Shown piece by piece: positions 53,894 through 63,814 of a DNA stretch of 64,000 nt. The stretch comes from Marinobacter manganoxydans MnI7-9 (lineage in GTDB: Bacteria; Pseudomonadota; Gammaproteobacteria; Pseudomonadales; Oleiphilaceae). The notes under the pieces are model-generated. The model did no database searches. It saw only the letters and a program-made list of their open reading frames with translations, and was not told the origin of the DNA. The stretch lies in contig NZ_AGTR01000037.1 of NCBI RefSeq assembly GCF_000235625.1, positions 25,867 through 89,866 on the forward strand, read 5' to 3'. The position numbers were made by a program, and so were the translations under genes. Every line of letters starts with the position of its first letter. Position 1 is the first letter of the stretch.

Positions 53894-54110
53894 GTGGTGC
53901 CTCCTTTTTCGTCGTTATCCGCGTAGTCCGGAAGGCTCTTTCGAAGCCCTTTCAGCAACGCATCGACCGGGAAAGCAATCCCATACCGGGCAATAGCCTG
54001 ATGAAAGGACTCCACAGCATGAAGTCACCTTTAACTATTGCAGCAATTAACGAGAGTTCAACCGCGGGCCGGTGAATGTTCGGCATCAGCGCGGTGAATA
54101 TCAGACCAAC

Positions 54111-54136
54111 GTCGGAGAGCCGGACGACTCTCCGAC
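54111..54136 (-). terminator. Stem-loop downstream of the chemoreceptor gene
   Basis: GTCGGAGAG and CTCTCCGAC form a perfect nine-pair stem around an eight-base loop, 17 bases after the chemoreceptor stop. There is no T-run, so it may be a 3'-end protector or a weak terminator. The rest of the 260-base gap up to acnA shows no gene and holds the acnA promoter region. Confidence 0.5.
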
Positions 54137-54153
54137 ATCAGTTCCTGGAAGGT

Positions 54154-55674
54154 TTAGATGCGATACAGCTTCACCAGTTCATTCAGTTTTTCGGTGACCG
54201 CCTCAAGGTCTGAAGCCATGGTTCTGACCCGCTCCGCCTCGGATACCACATCGTTGTTCCGGTTGGCGATGGAATGGATGTTCTCATTGATCTGAAGCGA
54301 CGTGGCTGCCTGCTCTTCCGAGGCCGATGCGATCTGGTAATTCATTCGCGAAACCTCGCCGATGGCTGCTTCAACCTCACGGATTGCCTCGCCGGTTTCC
54401 CGCATTGCCCGGGTGGATTCGGAAGAGCGTGTACGCCCCATTTCCATGGATGCCTTGGTGGCTTCGGAGATTTCACTCAATTCGCCCACTGTCGTCCGAA
54501 TCTGATCGGTAAACTCCTGGGTGCGAAGGGAAAGCGCCCTTACTTCATCCGCTACCACTGAAAATCCACGGCCATGGTCTCCGGCCCTCGCGGCTTCGAT
54601 GGCGGCGTTCAGGGCCAGCAGATTGGTCTGCTCGGAGATCGCATTGATCGAGCCAACGACTGAGGAAATGGATTCGATTTTTTCGCCCAGCTCATCGACC
54701 CTTTTAGCACTGCTCTCCAGCGCCTCATCGGTTGCCTCAGTCAGTTTTGAGGCGTTAGCCATGGCTTCACCGCCCCGGTTGGCAGCGCCAGAAGCATTGC
54801 TGGCCGCATCGGACGCCAACTGCGCGTTACTGGCGACTTCCTGGATACTGGCGGACATTTCATTGGTAGCCGTGGCTGCCTGATCGGTCTGCACCTGCTG
54901 CTCGCTGGCAATCTGCGTGGTCGTGTCACTGACACTGGTCATGTCATCGGCGTTTGAGCGCAGCTGTTCTGACAGCTCACGGAGCTTGGCGATCAACTCG
55001 ACAAACCGCTCGAGCATGTTATTGAACGACCCAGCCGTCACGCTCTTGTCTGCATCGTCGAGACGGGCCGTGAGGTCGTTATCGGAATCGAACCCGCGGA
55101 TAATCTCGATAATCTGAATGGACTGCCTCTGCTCCGCGCCCATTCGGATTGCGAAGAAAACCAGAATCGCCGCCTCGAAAACCACGAACGCTGCGTGCAG
55201 AAACGCGATCGACCAGCTGCAGTCATAATTGAAGATCATCAACGCCATGTTGCCAAAGGATGCACCGCTCAGCTGCAGGCCCGTCAGCGCCAGGTGATGA
55301 ACGGCAATGGTGCCTGCCGCGACCACCACGGGCAGCCAGTCCCGATAAATGATAACCAGAGCCAGGGCGGCAAAGATGTGGAAATGCATTTCAATGCGCC
55401 CCATCTGGGCCTGGATCATGATGGCCGAGAACAGCATCAGGCAGACCGCGAACAACGAGGACAGGGCCCGGGTTCCCCGCATGGTGAAATAACCGGCCGC
55501 CGCAATGCCGCCTACCAGTAAAGACGCGACCAGCGCAAAGGTTGTCGCCCCGTAGCCCATCGGGACCAACAGGCCAACCACCGGGATATGAGCCAGAAGA
55601 ATAAACAACACCTGGCGATCGGTGCGTTCCCGGATTTCAACTTCGTAGGATTGACTTTTTACCGCTGTAGTCAT
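54154..55674 (-). CDS. Methyl-accepting chemotaxis protein with six-helix membrane sensor
   Basis: A 506-residue chemoreceptor. Residues about 20-190 form roughly six membrane helices with no large periplasmic domain. They contain a histidine-rich pattern: [43 protein letters not shown] cytoplasmic coiled-coil signalling domain follows with the hairpin tip [20 protein letters not shown] region and [15 protein letters not shown]. No HAMP is obvious. The histidines resemble metal or haem ligands within the membrane, suggesting redox, energy or metal sensing (inference). ATG overlaps the stop of the Sco-like gene by four bases (ATGA). Confidence 0.9.
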   Translation of the reverse strand: MTTAVKSQSYEVEIRERTDRQVLFILLAHIPVVGLLVPMGYGATTFALVASLLVGGIAAAGYFTMRGTRALSSLFAVCLMLFSAIMIQAQMGRIEMHFHIFAALALVIIYRDWLPVVVAAGTIAVHHLALTGLQLSGASFGNMALMIFNYDCSWSIAFLHAAFVVFEAAILVFFAIRMGAEQRQSIQIIEIIRGFDSDNDLTARLDDADKSVTAGSFNNMLERFVELIAKLRELSEQLRSNADDMTSVSDTTTQIASEQQVQTDQAATATNEMSASIQEVASNAQLASDAASNASGAANRGGEAMANASKLTEATDEALESSAKRVDELGEKIESISSVVGSINAISEQTNLLALNAAIEAARAGDHGRGFSVVADEVRALSLRTQEFTDQIRTTVGELSEISEATKASMEMGRTRSSESTRAMRETGEAIREVEAAIGEVSRMNYQIASASEEQAATSLQINENIHSIANRNNDVVSEAERVRTMASDLEAVTEKLNELVKLYRI

Positions 55675-56258
55675 ATGGCACTCTCACTCTTATTTTCTTT
55701 CAGTAAGCGGCGAAGATCCTGTTCAACCAAGTCAAGATTCAGATCCGGTGAGGCGTAAACCAGTCTTCTCCGGAAGTCTGGTGTCACCACATGCAGCCTT
55801 GCACTGTGGGCAATCGAGTCATTCGGTGCACCACCCTGTTTAACGGCAAAATCGTTGTAAGCTGAAGCCAGTTTTTGAGCAGACTGGTGAGTTTCAGGCC
55901 TGTGGGACTTGAATGCCGCCCCAAGGCTTTCCGTCGTCTGTTGCAGTGTATCGGGCGTATCGTTTTCCGGGTCGAGGGTGACAAACAGGAACTCCACTGG
56001 CGCGTCCTTCAAGCGCTGACTCAAATCCAACAGGTTGACCAATTGGACCGGGCAAACGGTTCCGCACTGGCGATAACCAAAGAAAATAACGGCAAGCCCT
56101 TCCTGCGGAGGCTGGTAGCCGATCAGGTTTTCTCCCGGCTCATTGATCGCCATCCCGTAAAACCCGCTGTTGTTCAGCAGCGACGGCATCACCGGGAGCG
56201 CGAGTGCCAGCAGGAAAGCTGCGGCGAAAAGCAGAATACTTGTCGTTTTCCTGTTCAC
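55671..56258 (-). CDS. SCO1/SenC-family copper/thiol protein
   Basis: A 195-residue membrane-anchored thioredoxin-fold protein. An N-terminal helix ([18 protein letters not shown]) anchors it facing the periplasm. The Cu ligands are the CxxxC pair in [15 protein letters not shown] and the distal histidine in [13 protein letters not shown]. In the family this protein delivers copper to the CuA site of cytochrome oxidase or reduces its cysteines. The start is GTG at 56258, backed by AGGA four bases upstream; longer in-frame codons lack one. No oxidase genes are near; instead it is translationally coupled to a chemoreceptor. Confidence 0.88.
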   Translation of the reverse strand: MNRKTTSILLFAAAFLLALALPVMPSLLNNSGFYGMAINEPGENLIGYQPPQEGLAVIFFGYRQCGTVCPVQLVNLLDLSQRLKDAPVEFLFVTLDPENDTPDTLQQTTESLGAAFKSHRPETHQSAQKLASAYNDFAVKQGGAPNDSIAHSARLHVVTPDFRRRLVYASPDLNLDLVEQDLRRLLKENKSESAI

Positions 56259-56427
56259 TTTTCCTGTCCGTGAAAGATCGGCGCAAGTTTGCAGAGAAGT
56301 TTGAAACCGGGCTATAGGTGCATTACGCAACGTTTAGCCCCTAGAACTTGCATTTCCAATCTTTTACGGACGCAAAAAGCGACAGATCTTTTTTTGTTGT
56401 AATGAGAAGTAAACTTTAGGGACAGGA

Positions 56428-58251
56428 TTACATCTGGCGCTCGCCATAAAGTTGGGCGTATAGCCCTTCCCTGGCAATGAGCTCGTCGTGGTGACCCTCT
56501 TCAATAATCCGGCCATCTTCGAAAACACAGGCACGATCTGCCTGTTTAACGGCGCTGAGGCGATGGGCAATGATCAGCGTTGTGCGCTGTTTGAGGAAAG
56601 CTTCGAGGTCCCGATGGAGCTGAAACTCGGTTTCCGCATCCAGAGCCGAGGTGGCCTCATCCAGGATCACCACTGAAGGCTCTGACAGGATCATCCGGGC
56701 AATCGCCAGGCGTTGACGCTGTCCGCCCGACAGGCGCACGCCCTGTCGGCCGATAACGGTATCAAGCTGGTCGTGCATTGCCGCAACCGTGCCGTCCAAT
56801 TGGGCGATTCGCAGGGCATCCCAGAGCGCGGCATCGGGCTTGTCCCGGCCAAGGGTCAGGTTCTGGCGAACGGTGTCGTTGAACAGCGCCGGGTGCTGAA
56901 GCACGGTCGCGACATGTTCACGGAGGCAGGGCAAGCCAATGCGCTCAACAGGCACTCCATCAATCAGCACCTCGCCCTGCTGCGGTGTGTACATGCCGAG
57001 GATGACCTGAATAAGGGTCGACTTGCCGCCACCGCTGGCGCCCACCAGAGCCACTTTTTCGCCGGGCGCCAACTCCAGATTGATGCCCCGGAGCACCTGC
57101 TCCTCGCCATAAGCGAAGTGGATATTGCGCAGGGTAAGCCCCACGGTATGACGGTCGCGGAACGGGTTCTCCAGCGCCGGATAGCGGGGCTCTTCTTTCA
57201 GATCCATTAACCGGTTGATACGCCCGAGCGCCGCATTGGCGGCGAACCAGGCGTACTGCATGTTGAGCATTTCCTGAACCGGCGTCAGCATGAACCAGAG
57301 GTAGCCGAAAATGGCGAACATCATGCCGATGCTCAGGTCGCTGAACAGCACGGTTACCATCGCGGCGGCCCGGAACGCGTCGACGCCGAACTGGAACAGG
57401 GCAAAACTGGCCCGGCTGGCTGCATCGCTGCGCCATTCGAACTGGATCGCGTGGTCCCGCACGTTGCGGGCGCGGTCGATCAGCTGGCGAAGGTAATGCT
57501 TTTCCCGATTAGCCGCCCGCAGTTGGTGAATCGCATCCAGGGTTTCGGTCAGGTCGCCCTGGAACTCTTCGTAAGCGCTGTTCTCCCGGCGCTTCAACTC
57601 CTTGACCCGCTTGCCGATCAGAATCGTGGCGAAGATGACCAGCGGATTGAACAGCAGAATGAGTAGGCCCAACTCCCAGTGCACCCAGAGCAGGACCCCA
57701 GCGGTACCCAGCACTGTCAGGCTCGCCACCAGAAAACGGCTGATGGTGGTACCCAGAAACTGGTCTACGGTATCCAGATCGGTAATAAAGTGACTGCTGA
57801 TTCCGCCCGAGCCGCGAGTCTCGTACTCGGACATGGCCACCCGTTGCAAACGCCCGAGCAGGCGGGACCGGATGCGGAACACCACATCCTTGGAAACCTT
57901 GGAAAATTCCCGGGACTGCAAAACGTTGAACGACAGTGCCGCCACACGAAGCAGAAATGCCACCACAACCATCAGGCCGATATAGACCACCGGTGTTTCC
58001 CAGCTCCCCGGCAGGAAAGAATCCATTACCGGTAACACCGGGCCAGGCTCGTCCAGCAGCACTTCATCCACCAGAACCGGCAGCAGCAGTGGCACCGGCA
58101 CACTCATCACGGTTGCCATGATAGCCAGCAGATTGGCACGCACCAGTCTTGGCTTGTGCTTGAGCGCAAGTCCAAAGATATCCCGCCAGGTGTATTGCTG
58201 CCGGGTTTCACGGGTGTCGATACCGGTTACGCTATTCTGGGGGTGTTCCAA
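56428..58251 (-). CDS. ABC exporter, fused membrane and ATPase domains (MsbA-like)
   Basis: A 607-residue half-transporter. Six membrane helices occupy about 30-330 with the coupling region SSHFITDLDTVDQFLGTT. The ATPase has Walker A LVGASGGGKSTLIQV near 400, signature RLSGGQRQRLAIARM, Walker B SVVILDEATSALD and switch histidine IIAHRLSAVKQ. It should work as a homodimer exporting lipid, peptide or drug; substrate unknown. The start is put at TTG 58251 because GGAGG lies four bases before it; GTG at 58302 would add 17 residues without a ribosome site. Divergent from the Zn-ribbon membrane protein gene. Confidence 0.88.
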   Translation of the reverse strand: MEHPQNSVTGIDTRETRQQYTWRDIFGLALKHKPRLVRANLLAIMATVMSVPVPLLLPVLVDEVLLDEPGPVLPVMDSFLPGSWETPVVYIGLMVVVAFLLRVAALSFNVLQSREFSKVSKDVVFRIRSRLLGRLQRVAMSEYETRGSGGISSHFITDLDTVDQFLGTTISRFLVASLTVLGTAGVLLWVHWELGLLILLFNPLVIFATILIGKRVKELKRRENSAYEEFQGDLTETLDAIHQLRAANREKHYLRQLIDRARNVRDHAIQFEWRSDAASRASFALFQFGVDAFRAAAMVTVLFSDLSIGMMFAIFGYLWFMLTPVQEMLNMQYAWFAANAALGRINRLMDLKEEPRYPALENPFRDRHTVGLTLRNIHFAYGEEQVLRGINLELAPGEKVALVGASGGGKSTLIQVILGMYTPQQGEVLIDGVPVERIGLPCLREHVATVLQHPALFNDTVRQNLTLGRDKPDAALWDALRIAQLDGTVAAMHDQLDTVIGRQGVRLSGGQRQRLAIARMILSEPSVVILDEATSALDAETEFQLHRDLEAFLKQRTTLIIAHRLSAVKQADRACVFEDGRIIEEGHHDELIAREGLYAQLYGERQM

Positions 58252-58395
58252 GCAACCTCCGGATAATGAAATGTGCCCGGTTGGATACGCCCGGGAATTC
58301 ACAATAGTCTACCTGTTAACTGGTTTGCTGCGATCAAAACCGACATCTGTCATCATGACTCAACGATTTTCTGATGGACCAGGACACAAGCACCT

Positions 58396-59850
58396 GTGAA
58401 ACACGATTGCCACTATCACCCCGGCGACCCTGCCAAATGGCACTGTGGGGAGTGCCAGATTCACTACTGCAGCCGCTGCATGCCCGACGCCGATACCCGA
58501 CAGCGTCGGGCCCTGTGTCCGCACTGCAGCAAGGCTATGCGATACCTGGGCGCCGCCACCGAAGTGGTCCCGTTCTGGCAGCGACTCGGCGCTTTCTTCC
58601 GCTACCCGTTCCATACCGATCCGCTGATCGTGATCGCCATCTGTACCCTGGTGCCGGTGGTAGCCCCCGCCAACCTGATCGGCATTCTGATCTGGCTGGT
58701 GCTCGCCCTGGCCTTGTTCAAGTACACCTATGCGGTGATCAACCACACCGCTGAAGGCCATCTGAAACCGCCCGCCGTGTCCGTCGCCTTCACCGGCAGC
58801 GGGTTCGATATCGTCATCCTGCAGTTGCTGGTCTTCGTGCTGATGGGCGGGCTGGTTGGCGCTGCCGCCATGCTCGGCGGCCCCATCCTGATGCTGCTGG
58901 CGCTGGCGTTCGTGATTCTCGCACTGCCGGCCAGCATCATGGTTCTGGCCATGGAGCGTTCGGTGGGCGCGGCGGTAAATCCGATGAATCTGGCGGTGCT
59001 GATCTCGCGAATTGGCACCCCCTATTTCCTGCTCTACGGCTACCTGATCCTGCTAACCCTCGCCTCGGGCGCGGCCCAGGACTTCGCGGTGAATCATTTT
59101 CCGTTCTGGGTTGCCCAACCCCTGGCCGGTTTCCTGAACAGTACCTTCACCCTGATCCTGTTCCACATGCTGGGCTACCTGCTGTTCCAGTACCAGGAAG
59201 AGCTGGGTTTTGCCTCGGATATCCAGGATGACACCGCCGGGCAGGACACCCATCAGCGCGACCGTAGCGCCCGCTTCGATGCCGATATCGACATGAACCT
59301 GAAAGACGGCAACTACGATCGGGTGCAGAGCATGTTGAAGGAGGCGTTGAAGCGAGATCGTGATCACGCCCTGAGAATCGGCCAGCTGTACCAGCTACTG
59401 ACGGCCCGCCAGGACACCGACGAACTCTACCGTTACCACCCGCGCATTCTGGGCTGGCTGGCCGATCGCAACGACGGAGAAGGCATTGCCGGTGTGCTGA
59501 ACACGCTCCAGCAGGCAGAACCCGGGTTCAAACTGGAGGATCCGGACCTGTCAGTGCGCTGCGCCCGGGCCCTGTACCACAGGGGCCAATTCAAGCCGGC
59601 GTTACGGGTACTGCAGGATTTCCACAAGCGTTTCCCGGACAGCGAACAGCTGGCACCGGCCTACCTGCTGGTGGCACAGACCCTGGCCAACGGGTTGTCC
59701 CAGTGGGAAAAGGCAACCGCCTTCCTGACATTTATCCAGAAGCGATGCGCTAGTCACCCACTACAGGAGCAGATTGCGACTTATCTCAGGCAGGCGGAGA
59801 ACCGGGAACCCCTGAAGGGGCCAAAGGCCCGCTTCAGCGTGTCGGAGTGA
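58396..59850 (+). CDS. Zn-ribbon / polytopic membrane / TPR-like protein
   Basis: A 484-residue protein of unusual layout. Residues 1-50 are a B-box-like zinc ribbon: CHYHPGDPAKWHCGEC, HYCSRCMPDAD, CPHCSKAMRYLG. Residues about 60-275 contain roughly six membrane helices, of the DUF4013-like style (FFRYPFHTDPLIVIAI, GAAAMLGGPILMLLALAFVI). The cytoplasmic C-terminus (about 295-470) has helical repeats of TPR type (LKDGNYDRVQSMLKEALKRD, ALYHRGQFKPALRVLQDF). Start is GTG at 58396. No function is known; the layout suggests a membrane scaffold that binds protein partners on both ends. Divergent from the ABC exporter. Confidence 0.8.
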   Translation: MKHDCHYHPGDPAKWHCGECQIHYCSRCMPDADTRQRRALCPHCSKAMRYLGAATEVVPFWQRLGAFFRYPFHTDPLIVIAICTLVPVVAPANLIGILIWLVLALALFKYTYAVINHTAEGHLKPPAVSVAFTGSGFDIVILQLLVFVLMGGLVGAAAMLGGPILMLLALAFVILALPASIMVLAMERSVGAAVNPMNLAVLISRIGTPYFLLYGYLILLTLASGAAQDFAVNHFPFWVAQPLAGFLNSTFTLILFHMLGYLLFQYQEELGFASDIQDDTAGQDTHQRDRSARFDADIDMNLKDGNYDRVQSMLKEALKRDRDHALRIGQLYQLLTARQDTDELYRYHPRILGWLADRNDGEGIAGVLNTLQQAEPGFKLEDPDLSVRCARALYHRGQFKPALRVLQDFHKRFPDSEQLAPAYLLVAQTLANGLSQWEKATAFLTFIQKRCASHPLQEQIATYLRQAENREPLKGPKARFSVSE

Positions 59851-60039
59851 GTGGATTCGGAAGCGACAATCAACGGAAACCGGTACCCCAGGATGGGGGA
59901 ACCACGGACAGCTCAAGAGAGACACCGGACCTGCCTCACAAACCGCGCTCTGATGAGCTGTTCCGATTTTTGATATTTGGCAAGGCTGAGGTCTGAACGG
60001 TCGACTATTCTTTGCCCTTCCCGTAGCAGTAGGTGGCTT

Positions 60040-60681
60040 ATGATTCGTAGTTCTCGCCTGAGGAATCTGGTGTTGGCGCTTGGCCTGACAACCTCCTCCC
60101 TCGCACTTGCGGGTTCGACAGACGATGCAATGGACCAGCTTAACGCCATCATGGCGGATGACGAGAAACGGCAGGCCAGCTACGAGGCGGGGCACGAGCG
60201 CATTCGATTCTGTGGTTATTGCCATGGCGAGGATGGCAATAGCAAGCGGGATTACATTCCGAATCTCGCGGCACAGCATCCGCTATACCTCTTCAACCAG
60301 TTTGAAAAGTTCCGGACCGGCACCCGCGAAGACTATGTGATGTCGAAACTGGCGAAGACGCTTTCGCTGGAAGAGCGGATTAACATCGCGGTTTACTACA
60401 GCCAGCAGACTGCCAAACCCCGGACCGGTAGCGACCCGGCCCTGGCAGAAACAGGCGGAAAGCTATTTGCTGGGCGGTGTGCGGCGTGCCATCAAAAAGA
60501 CGCTCAGGGCTTTCGTGATATGCCGCGGCTTGCGGGGCAGCCGGCGGAGTATCTTGAGATTGCCTTGAAGCGGTTTCAGGACATGGATCCCGAGAAGCAA
60601 AGCACGCCCATGATTGGGATCGCCGCGACTTTGTCAGAGGGGGATATTAAGGCTTTGGCTGAGTATCTGACGGAGAGGTAA
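60040..60681 (+). CDS. Dihaem cytochrome c4-like protein
   Basis: A 213-residue periplasmic protein with two haem motifs, FCGYCHGEDGN near residue 62 and RCAACHQKDAQ near 148, one per cytochrome domain. The signal peptide MIRSSRLRNLVLALGLTTSS ends near LALAGS. Each domain repeats the pattern PNLAAQHPLYLFNQF / PRLAGQPAEYLEIAL, as in cytochrome c4, which passes electrons to cytochrome oxidase. ATG at 60040 follows AGGTGG; the longer open frame upstream is not needed. Convergent with the broken porin gene. Confidence 0.9.
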   Translation: MIRSSRLRNLVLALGLTTSSLALAGSTDDAMDQLNAIMADDEKRQASYEAGHERIRFCGYCHGEDGNSKRDYIPNLAAQHPLYLFNQFEKFRTGTREDYVMSKLAKTLSLEERINIAVYYSQQTAKPRTGSDPALAETGGKLFAGRCAACHQKDAQGFRDMPRLAGQPAEYLEIALKRFQDMDPEKQSTPMIGIAATLSEGDIKALAEYLTER

Positions 60682-60720
60682 ACCCGCGTAGCTCCATAAT
60701 GAGCGGGTGGGAACGGAAAA

Positions 60721-60752
60721 CCAGAAAACGCCCCCTGGGGATCGTTTTCTGG
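60721..60752. terminator. Strong hairpin between cytochrome c4 gene and porin pseudogene
   Basis: CCAGAAAACG and CGTTTTCTGG pair perfectly (10 bp), and the intervening CCCCCTGGGGAT can pair further. It lies 39 bases beyond the cytochrome stop and 28 before the porin stop on the other strand, a good position for a shared terminator, although the T-run is inside the stem. A smaller ACCCGC/GCGGGT stem precedes it at 60682-60708. Confidence 0.55.
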
Positions 60753-60779
60753 CCTGAAGTTAACACCAATTATGGCGGA

Positions 60780-62013
60780 TCAGAACTTCACTCCAGCCCA
60801 CAACCAGGCCTTGTCCGTATCGACACCAAAGTCATCGGCCGAGAAACTGGCGAACTTGGCGCCCACACTACGGTTCTCATCAATGGTATACGTCGCCCGA
60901 AGACCGAGTTCGCTGCCATAATCAACGCTATTCCTATCACTACTGAAGTCCCGATAGACCACCATCAGCTTGACCCCGTTGACCGAGGTCGCAACAGACG
61001 CATGGATATCCTGCAGGCCGTCCACCGGGGTTACCAGGAACTGATCGGTCCAGCCGTTCATGGCGTGAAGCGTCGCCAACGGTGTCTGGAACGCATTGCC
61101 GTCATCGGAGCCGAGGGTTCCCACACCCGCCTTAAACGTCACTCCCAAGGCTGCCAGTCCTGCGTCCAGGAGCCAGTAGTCCACATCAAAACTTTGGGGG
61201 TTGTCCCCGTAGTCGCTCTGGCGCGCATACTCAAGTGTGTAAACGGCCTTAGCCCCCTCGGTAATGACCGTTCCTCCATCGAAACGCAAGCCAAGGGTCT
61301 GCGTAGACAAAGACGGTAAATCGGTAAAGTCCAGCAGGTAGCCGTAACCCGTCACCGTGCCTGCGGCCAGCCCCTCATACTGAACATTGAGCACTGGAGC
61401 ACGCATGCGGAAATCACCCACCGGACTCGCATCTGAAAAAATTCGATTGGCATTATACAAATAGCCTGCGGTTATCCGTGTATCCCGAAGCGAGGTGTTA
61501 ATGGCGGTGAACCCGTCAAAGGTCTGCTCATTCTGACGCCAGCCAACGTTGCCGATAAAGCGATGGTTGTCCAGCGCAAGACGCTGACGGCCGTAGGTCA
61601 AGGTCGTATCCGCCAGACCGCGATAGCGCAGGTAGGCCTGGTTGACCTCGGTTTCTGTAGGGTCTGCCACCACCGAGTGGTCAACGGTGCCGTTGACGGT
61701 GCTGTTGTAGTTCTCATCACCTACCGCAGTGACGTTCTCAGCCTCCATGAATAACTCAAACCCCTGATACTAAGCAGTGCGGTAACCCAGGCGTGTGCGG
61801 ATAGTGGAGGCTTGGGCATTATCAAGCGGATTGTCCTGGTCGACAAACTCGTAGCGATAACGGATATCAGCCGACGCTGTGCCGGAGGTCAGCGCATCGG
61901 TAATGCTTTGCGACGCCACCGGAGTCGCTGTCGAGACCAATAAAATGCCGAGCGGCAAAACCGGCAGCGACAGTTTCCGGGCGCGAACTGGAGAGCAGTG
62001 ATCGTTTTTTCAT
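60780..62013 (-). pseudogene. Broken alginate-export-family outer membrane porin gene
   Basis: Homology to Alginate_exp-type barrels is continuous from IRYRYEFVDQDNPLDNAQAS through FMEAENVTAVGDENYNS and YLRYRGLADTTLTYGRQRL to the terminal AWLWAGVKF. Two lesions are visible. An in-frame amber TAG at 61772-61770 interrupts GYRTA-stop-YQGFELFMEAEN. In the signal peptide, the ATG at 62013 is out of frame with the hydrophobic core LPVLPLGILLVSTATPVAS: an A6 run after the ATG would restore the frame if one A shorter. With both repaired it would be a normal porin of about 410 residues. As it stands, only fragments could be made, unless a weak internal start at 61748 (no signal peptide) is used. Confidence 0.8.
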
Positions 62014-62254
62014 CGGTATTGTACCTTGTGTGCTGGCTAACGGGTTGCTGACAAACAGAAGCGGATGAAGCTGTGCGAGTCTAGGGTGCTTCAAACCGTA
62101 CCAACCTTGATGAAAGTCAGCCGAGAGTTCTGACCACCCGGTAAACGGCATATAACAGACCAAAATACCTATAAATAATAACAACCTACCCACGTGGTGG
62201 TACTTGTTTTAACCTCTCAATCGCTCGTGATGATCAATATCTGCGGATAAGTCC

Positions 62255-63709
62255 TCAAAAATGCGCGGCTTCCAGAACCTGCTGATAGTGGCGGGCCTTG
62301 GGCGTCATCTGGCGTTTCTCAAATTCTTCAGCCAGTAGCCGGCAGGCTTCAGTAGTGAGCAGTTCGTCACCGGTGCTTCTGAGCCGTTCAAAGGCTTTCT
62401 CCGCTGCTTTGAGGTCATGCTGTTTCAGGCTGCTGAACAGCACCCGGTTATGATCTTCCGCCGTTAATGGATGGTGAGGTTCCCCTTTAGCCAGATACTC
62501 CTGCCAGATGGCAATCGTCTGCTCCGGCTGGCGACGGCCAAGGGCATCATTCATCAGCTCCCTGGCACGGTCGCGGTATTGCGGCAGGTCTGGCCGGAGT
62601 TTGGCCAGGTGGTAGAGATGTTCCAGCAGGATGGGCCGCTCCGGATAATGCTCACGCAAGGCTTCGAACTGGCGGCGGGCCAGATCGAACTCCATCCGGC
62701 CGAGGCTGGCCATGGCCTGGGCATAACCGGTGGTGAACCGGGCATCCTGCTCTTCCTCTTCCGGCTCGAAGAATTCCTCGCGCACCTGCAGCCAGCTCTT
62801 GCCCAGCAGCCAGACCAGGCCTGCGCCGGCGATCAGGCCGCCAGCGTGGGCCATGTAGGCGATGCCGGTGGCACCGGCGTACCAGTAATCGTAGATTTCC
62901 TTGCCCACCCATACGGGCAGCAGGGCAATAGCCGGAGCACGGAAATAGTTGAAGTAGACACCGAGAAAGTAGAAGAAACGGATTTTCTGTAGCCCGTAGA
63001 TGGCCACATACATGCCCATCAGGCCGGAGATCGAGCCCGAGGCACCCACGAGAGGCACATAGCTACCTGCAGAAACCGCGGTAAACATCAGGCCGGAAAG
63101 GGCCCCGCATACCAGGTAGGCAATCAGGTACCGGCCTGGCCCAAGGGCTTTCTCAACGGTAAATCCGAGCAGGAACAGGAAGATCAGGTTGCCGATGATG
63201 TGGCCCCAGCCGCCGTGTAGAAACTGGTAGGTAATCAGGGTATACAGCGAAAGATCCGCCGGCACCAGACCAAGCTGGTTGGCACTGAGTTTCTGGAGGT
63301 ATTCCTGCTCGATGGCGCTGCGCTGTTCCTGCCAGTGCGCCCTTTCCGCCGGCGCCCAGATGACATCGCGATTTTGCAGCAGGTACTGGTAGAACTCCCG
63401 GTCCATCATCAGGTTGATGGCCAGCCAGAAGTTCTCGTTCTCTTGCCGGAGTTGCTGAAACTGCTGGAGCTCGTAGACCCGGCTTTCTTCGCCCTGGAAC
63501 TGGATTTGCCGCTGCAGGTAATCCTCGTAGGCCGGTGCCTCCAGCTCGTAAAGATCGGCGGCCAGGTATTGTTCAACGGCCTGCTCGAGTTTGCGGCTGT
63601 CACCCCCCTGATAGAACAGAAAAACCAGCAGACAGGCCATGATCAGGCCAAGGGTTACCCAGGGCGGACGTTTCCAGTTGATGGCGTTTTCGGCGGGGAT
63701 AATCAGCAT
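62255..63709 (-). CDS. Rhomboid-family intramembrane serine protease with C-terminal helical repeats
   Basis: A 484-residue protein. Membrane helix 1 (PPWVTLGLIMACLLVFLFY) is followed by a long soluble insertion of about 115 residues, rich in glutamate and glutamine and probably helical. The rhomboid core follows: FLHGGWGHIIGNLIFLFLLG, catalytic serine in VGASGSISGLMGMYVA near residue 223 and histidine in IAYMAHAGGLIAGAG near 283. The last 160 residues form TPR-like helices (FDLARRQFEALREHYPERP, ALGRRQPEQTIAIWQEYLAK). It should cleave membrane proteins; substrates unknown. The 240 bases between it and the broken porin gene show no gene. Confidence 0.9.
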   Translation of the reverse strand: MLIIPAENAINWKRPPWVTLGLIMACLLVFLFYQGGDSRKLEQAVEQYLAADLYELEAPAYEDYLQRQIQFQGEESRVYELQQFQQLRQENENFWLAINLMMDREFYQYLLQNRDVIWAPAERAHWQEQRSAIEQEYLQKLSANQLGLVPADLSLYTLITYQFLHGGWGHIIGNLIFLFLLGFTVEKALGPGRYLIAYLVCGALSGLMFTAVSAGSYVPLVGASGSISGLMGMYVAIYGLQKIRFFYFLGVYFNYFRAPAIALLPVWVGKEIYDYWYAGATGIAYMAHAGGLIAGAGLVWLLGKSWLQVREEFFEPEEEEQDARFTTGYAQAMASLGRMEFDLARRQFEALREHYPERPILLEHLYHLAKLRPDLPQYRDRARELMNDALGRRQPEQTIAIWQEYLAKGEPHHPLTAEDHNRVLFSSLKQHDLKAAEKAFERLRSTGDELLTTEACRLLAEEFEKRQMTPKARHYQQVLEAAHF

Positions 63710-63814
63710 GGGCGGTCACAATTCATCATAATCTGTCCCTGAAAGAGTGTTTTTTACCACACCCAGGCCTTCTTTTCGCGCTCAAATGGAATCCAGCGCA
63801 AAGGTCGTTGCGGG

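Noticed and set aside
61770-61772. TAG in the porin gene as a pyrrolysine or programmed readthrough codon
   Set aside because: No supporting context, and the same gene has a second lesion in the signal peptide; ordinary decay is simpler.
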